NCBI GenBank assembly: GCA_934162125.1
Contig: CAKPHU010000006.1
Location: 59,870-123,869, forward strand
Origin: an uncultured Bacilli bacterium
GTDB lineage: Bacteria; Bacillota_I; Bacilli_A; RF39; UBA660
Length of the DNA stretch: 64,000 nt
Direction of reading: 5' to 3'
The notes under the pieces were generated by a model that saw nothing but the letters and a program-made list of their open reading frames with translations, was not told where the DNA came from and searched no databases. A program made the position numbers and the translations under genes. This document shows, piece after piece, positions 62,012 to 64,000 of the stretch. Within the stretch, counting starts at the first letter, position 1. Every line of letters begins with the position of its first letter.

Positions 62012-62370
62012 TGGATAAAGAACCAGAAACATATGAAGAGTTAATGCGTATGAAAAGATGTGTTGAATTAACAAAATATTATTCCCTAACTAAAGAAGAA
62101 CTAGAAACTATTTATAATTTTCTAAAAGAAAATCCAGACGCTAAAATAGTAGGGGATACCAAAAACATTTCTTTGATTAAAGGTGCTAACACTGCGGCTG
62201 CCATGACTATTGCTTCTGTTTGTATTTCAACTATTGATGGTATAGTTATGAACAATAAAGGATATACAGTCATACCACACTACACACCATCATCAGGATC
62301 AGGTGGTTATGGTGGATCATCATCTAACAATAATAATAATAATAACAATAACAACAATAACAATAGGTAA
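62011..62370 (+). CDS. Small protein with Gly/Ser and poly-Asn C-terminus; possible radical SAM substrate
   Basis: The 119-aa protein is not recognised. Residues 1-50 are a charged helical region (YEELMRMKRC, EELETIYNFLKENP), residues about 65-85 are hydrophobic (AAAMTIASVCISTIDGIVM), then HYTPSSGSGGYGGSSS and 13 Asn before a final Arg. It overlaps the radical SAM stop (TAATG), with AAGGAGG in the upstream gene, so it is made together with the enzyme. A leader/core layout like ribosomally made, modified peptides is possible, but a structural or linker role cannot be excluded. Confidence 0.6.
   Translation: MDKEPETYEELMRMKRCVELTKYYSLTKEELETIYNFLKENPDAKIVGDTKNISLIKGANTAAAMTIASVCISTIDGIVMNNKGYTVIPHYTPSSGSGGYGGSSSNNNNNNNNNNNNNR
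62326..62364 (+). repeat. AAY trinucleotide repeat encoding 13 Asn
   Basis: Thirteen consecutive AAT/AAC codons, mixed rather than uniform, at the 3' end of the small gene. Slippage could vary the length between strains. Confidence 0.9.
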
Positions 62371-62379
62371 GGAGTAATT

Positions 62380-63390
62380 ATGTCATATATATCTGAAAAT
62401 CTTCAAAAAAAGAGACTTCAAAAATATAATATAAATATTAATACTAAATATATTGTTGGCTCTAAAATCTTAGAAAGAAATACTAATGATACTAATAATG
62501 ATGATATTATTAATGGTATAAGATGTGAAAAGAATTACTACATAGGTCCTAATAAAGTTCATACTGAAAAAATATTTGATTCAAGAATTGAATATACTTA
62601 CATTTCTAAAAATGAAGAAAACACTTCTTATAAGTGTCCCAACTGTGGAATGACTTCTAAACTAAAAGATTTCTTAGATGGTTGTCCATATTGTCATACT
62701 TATTATAATATTGAATATCAAGATAAAGATTTAGGTAGTAAATATCATTATGATTTAGTTCTAAAAAATCCTAAATATCGTCTAATTACAGCTATTGTTG
62801 ATTTAATAATAAGTATTATTTTATCTTATTTCTTTATTATATTTACTTCTAGAACTTTCAATATTTATGATCTGTCTAAAGTATTTATTTATGGTATTAT
62901 TTTATCTTTGATACTATATTATTTCTTCTATATACTTGATGCTTATATTGTTCTAGGACCAATTAAAAAATATAAAGAAAAGCAAAATAGTCTTCAAAAA
63001 CAGTTTTGGGAACGTACTAAAATATCTAAAAAGACATTCTATAATAATTTAAATTATGAAATAAGAAAGAAATATTATAGTAATGAAAATATTATTGATT
63101 ATGATATTCTAGATTTCACTAGTTTTGAAGAATACTATGAAGATAAAAAATTATTTGTCACAGTAACTGCCGAAGTACGTCTAGTTTATTATCAAAATAA
63201 TAAAATAACTTCTAAGTATTTAAAAGATACTTATACTATGGAAAAGATAAATGATGATCCTGCCAAGCTAGAAAAAGGCGCTAATATTATTAAATGCCAT
63301 AATTGTGGTGCCTCTGTTGATGTAACTAAAGGAAAATGTGACTACTGTGGTACTGCTATTAAGTATTTTCAAGAATGGATTATAAAGTAG
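62380..63390 (+). CDS. Zinc-ribbon membrane protein, TIM44-like
   Basis: The 336-aa protein has a zinc ribbon CPNCGMTSKLKDFLDGCPYC (about 87-106), two spans (ITAIVDLIISIILSYFFIIF and IIFIYGIILSLILYYFFYIL region), and a C-terminal half with the FWERTKISKKTFYNNLNYEIRKKYYS and LDFTSFEEYYEDKKLFVTVTAEVRLVYY pieces that resemble TIM44/Tim44-like proteins. A second zinc ribbon CHNCGASVDVTKGKCDYCG ends it (about 306-324). Tim44-like domains bind membranes or lipids. TAAGGAG precedes the ATG, and only 9 bases separate it from the Asn-tail gene, so the three genes form one unit. Confidence 0.7.
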   Translation: MSYISENLQKKRLQKYNININTKYIVGSKILERNTNDTNNDDIINGIRCEKNYYIGPNKVHTEKIFDSRIEYTYISKNEENTSYKCPNCGMTSKLKDFLDGCPYCHTYYNIEYQDKDLGSKYHYDLVLKNPKYRLITAIVDLIISIILSYFFIIFTSRTFNIYDLSKVFIYGIILSLILYYFFYILDAYIVLGPIKKYKEKQNSLQKQFWERTKISKKTFYNNLNYEIRKKYYSNENIIDYDILDFTSFEEYYEDKKLFVTVTAEVRLVYYQNNKITSKYLKDTYTMEKINDDPAKLEKGANIIKCHNCGASVDVTKGKCDYCGTAIKYFQEWIIK

Positions 63391-63408
63391 AATTTATCTA
63401 CTTTTTTT
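63384..63408 (+). terminator. Terminator overlapping the stop of the zinc-ribbon gene
   Basis: AAAGTAGA (63384-63391) pairs with TCTACTTT (63397-63404) around a 5-base loop, then a T-run. The stop TAG (63388-63390) is in the 5' arm. Confidence 0.82.
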
Positions 63409-63455
63409 CTTGTTTAGTAATATTTTTCTGCTAAAATAAAAATATTATCAATTGA

Positions 63456-63488
63456 TTCGACCGCTTTTCGACCGCTTTTCGACCAGCA
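63456..63488 (+). repeat. Tandem 11-bp repeat TTCGACCGCTT
   Basis: Two exact copies (63456-63466, 63467-63477) and a partial third TTCGACCAGCA (63478-63488). They are more GC-rich than the surrounding DNA. TTCGAC occurs again at 63522 in the nearby hairpin. Confidence 0.9.
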
Positions 63489-63681
63489 CTGTTTTTTGTA
63501 TTAAAAAATCGAACTAAAAAGTTCGACTAAATATCAATTTTGAGCTATAAAGGTTGAAGTCGGACAACCTTTAATATCTAAATTATATGTAGTAATAAAC
63601 TACTAACTAATATAAGTATACCATGAAAACACCTAAGTTTAGCAAAAAATAGATGATAATTATTAAGCAGGATAAAGTAAT

Positions 63682-63745
63682 TGATAGCACCACTATACTT
63701 AATGTCTTATAAATAAAGACTTTATAGTGCTATCATTTCTTATTT
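63682..63745 (+). ncRNA. Long hairpin ending in a T-rich tract, terminator or part of an RNA
   Basis: TGATAGCAC (63682-63690) pairs with GTGCTATCA (63727-63735). An inner GTCTT/AAGAC (63704-63708, 63716-63720) gives a two-step stem, followed by TTTCTTATTTT. It could end a transcript from the stretch starting near 63410. No homology is claimed. Confidence 0.4.
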
Positions 63746-63917
63746 TGCACTTGCAAAATTGAGTTAAAAATATGTAAGAACTTTACCATATTATTGATTT
63801 TAATCTTTTGATTAAAGCGTTTGTGAAGTTATATTTTTTCCCAAGGGTTGGATATAGTTATAAAAAGTTGGATGAATCTTGGAGGCTTTAAGCTAGTGAT
63901 AAAATTTGTCCAAATAA

Positions 63918-63926
63918 TGGTATAAT
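63918..63926 (+). promoter_or_regulatory. Extended -10 promoter reading out of the window
   Basis: TGGTATAAT. Transcription would begin near 63933 and run past the window end, with no coding start in the remaining 67 bases, so a long untranslated leader or RNA gene follows. Confidence 0.55.
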
Positions 63927-64000
63927 TATATATAGAAGCGACAGATAAATAGTAATTTGAAAGTGAACTAATAGTATGTTTAATATTAGATAAAAAATTG

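Larger units (their letters stand above)
63391..64000 (+). other. 610-bp non-coding stretch with repeats and hairpins
   Basis: No open frame of note is seen on either strand. After the terminator come tandem TTCGACCGCTT repeats (63456-63488), hairpins at 63509-63526, 63548-63573, 63682-63735 and 63799-63816, a palindrome ATTTTGCA/TGCAAAAT (63742-63759), a GTTGGAT direct repeat, and an extended -10 promoter near the end. It may be an RNA gene or a leader of the next operon. Confidence 0.6.

Noticed and set aside
63682..63745. Hairpin with a T-rich end considered as a tracrRNA or CRISPR-related RNA.
   Set aside because: No repeat array or cas gene is in the window to pair with it, so there is no support.
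1..64000. Search for tRNA and rRNA genes, insertion sequences and prophage.
   Set aside because: No tRNA-like T-arm (GGTTCGA), no rRNA-like sequence, no transposase or integrase frame, and no structural phage genes were found.

Overview
The window is AT-rich, densely packed bacterial DNA with Shine-Dalgarno sites before nearly every gene. It uses the standard code: TGG for Trp, TGA as a real stop (for example at 12506). PASTA, FemAB, YfhO, LiaF-like, UgtP-like, prepilin-DUF285 and zinc-ribbon proteins point to an uncultured low-GC Gram-positive, probably a gut Bacilli lineage near RF39/Mycoplasmatota. That placement is inference. No rRNA, tRNA, IS element or CRISPR array is visible. Promoters are mostly of the extended -10 type (TGnTATAAT) with short leaders, and intrinsic terminators often include the last codons of the gene.

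Layout. 1-873: 3' end of a KAP-type P-loop NTPase. 904-1905: galE, convergent with a kinase-less PASTA membrane protein (1950-3923). 4058-14891: a surface-polysaccharide operon with an O-antigen polymerase/ligase-GT4 fusion, two GT2 enzymes, an ABC-2 exporter (permease and ATPase), a GT4-GT2 fusion, UDP-GlcNAc 2-epimerase and a UDP-galactopyranose-mutase-like flavoenzyme. 14986-17184: a YfhO-type membrane protein. 17394-21990: lipid kinase, two membrane proteins, FemX-like ligase, TSCPD protein and a YugP-like protein that has lost its zinc motif. 22123-25134: zinc-type ArsR repressor with operator, P1B metal ATPase and an MBL hydrolase. 25189-31853: an anchored YLYPE-domain protein behind an unusual terminator/RBS hairpin, a MacB-like ABC exporter, a DUF362 protein and a WG-repeat protein. 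32252-39139: DUF2974 hydrolase, glycolipid glycosyltransferase, HD protein, YjjX-like NTPase and a Ca-type P-ATPase. 39203-41842: XRE regulator, rhodanese, thioredoxin-like lipoprotein and CAT-family acyltransferase.

41937-43871 encodes a type IV prepilin N-terminus fused to 16 DUF285 repeats. It is followed by a 2H-phosphoesterase-like protein, a PlsC/UgtP-like lipid pair on the minus strand, an ASCH-transglutaminase fusion and an ECF sigma/anti-sigma-like pair. 48622-56804 looks like an envelope-defence operon: TetR with a perfect 11-2-11 operator, LiaF-like and DUF4097 proteins, two ABC exporters and a YbaK-type deacylase. 57540-63390 holds a lipoprotein, a zinc-ribbon/LRR membrane protein, a radical SAM-SPASM enzyme, a small protein ending in a Gly/Ser stretch plus 13 Asn, and a zinc-ribbon TIM44-like membrane protein. 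This last locus is the best candidate for an undescribed system. The final 610 bp is a non-coding stretch with tandem repeats and several hairpins.

The genes fit a cell-envelope theme: glycan assembly and export, glycolipid synthesis, peptidoglycan cross-bridging, envelope stress transport and surface display.
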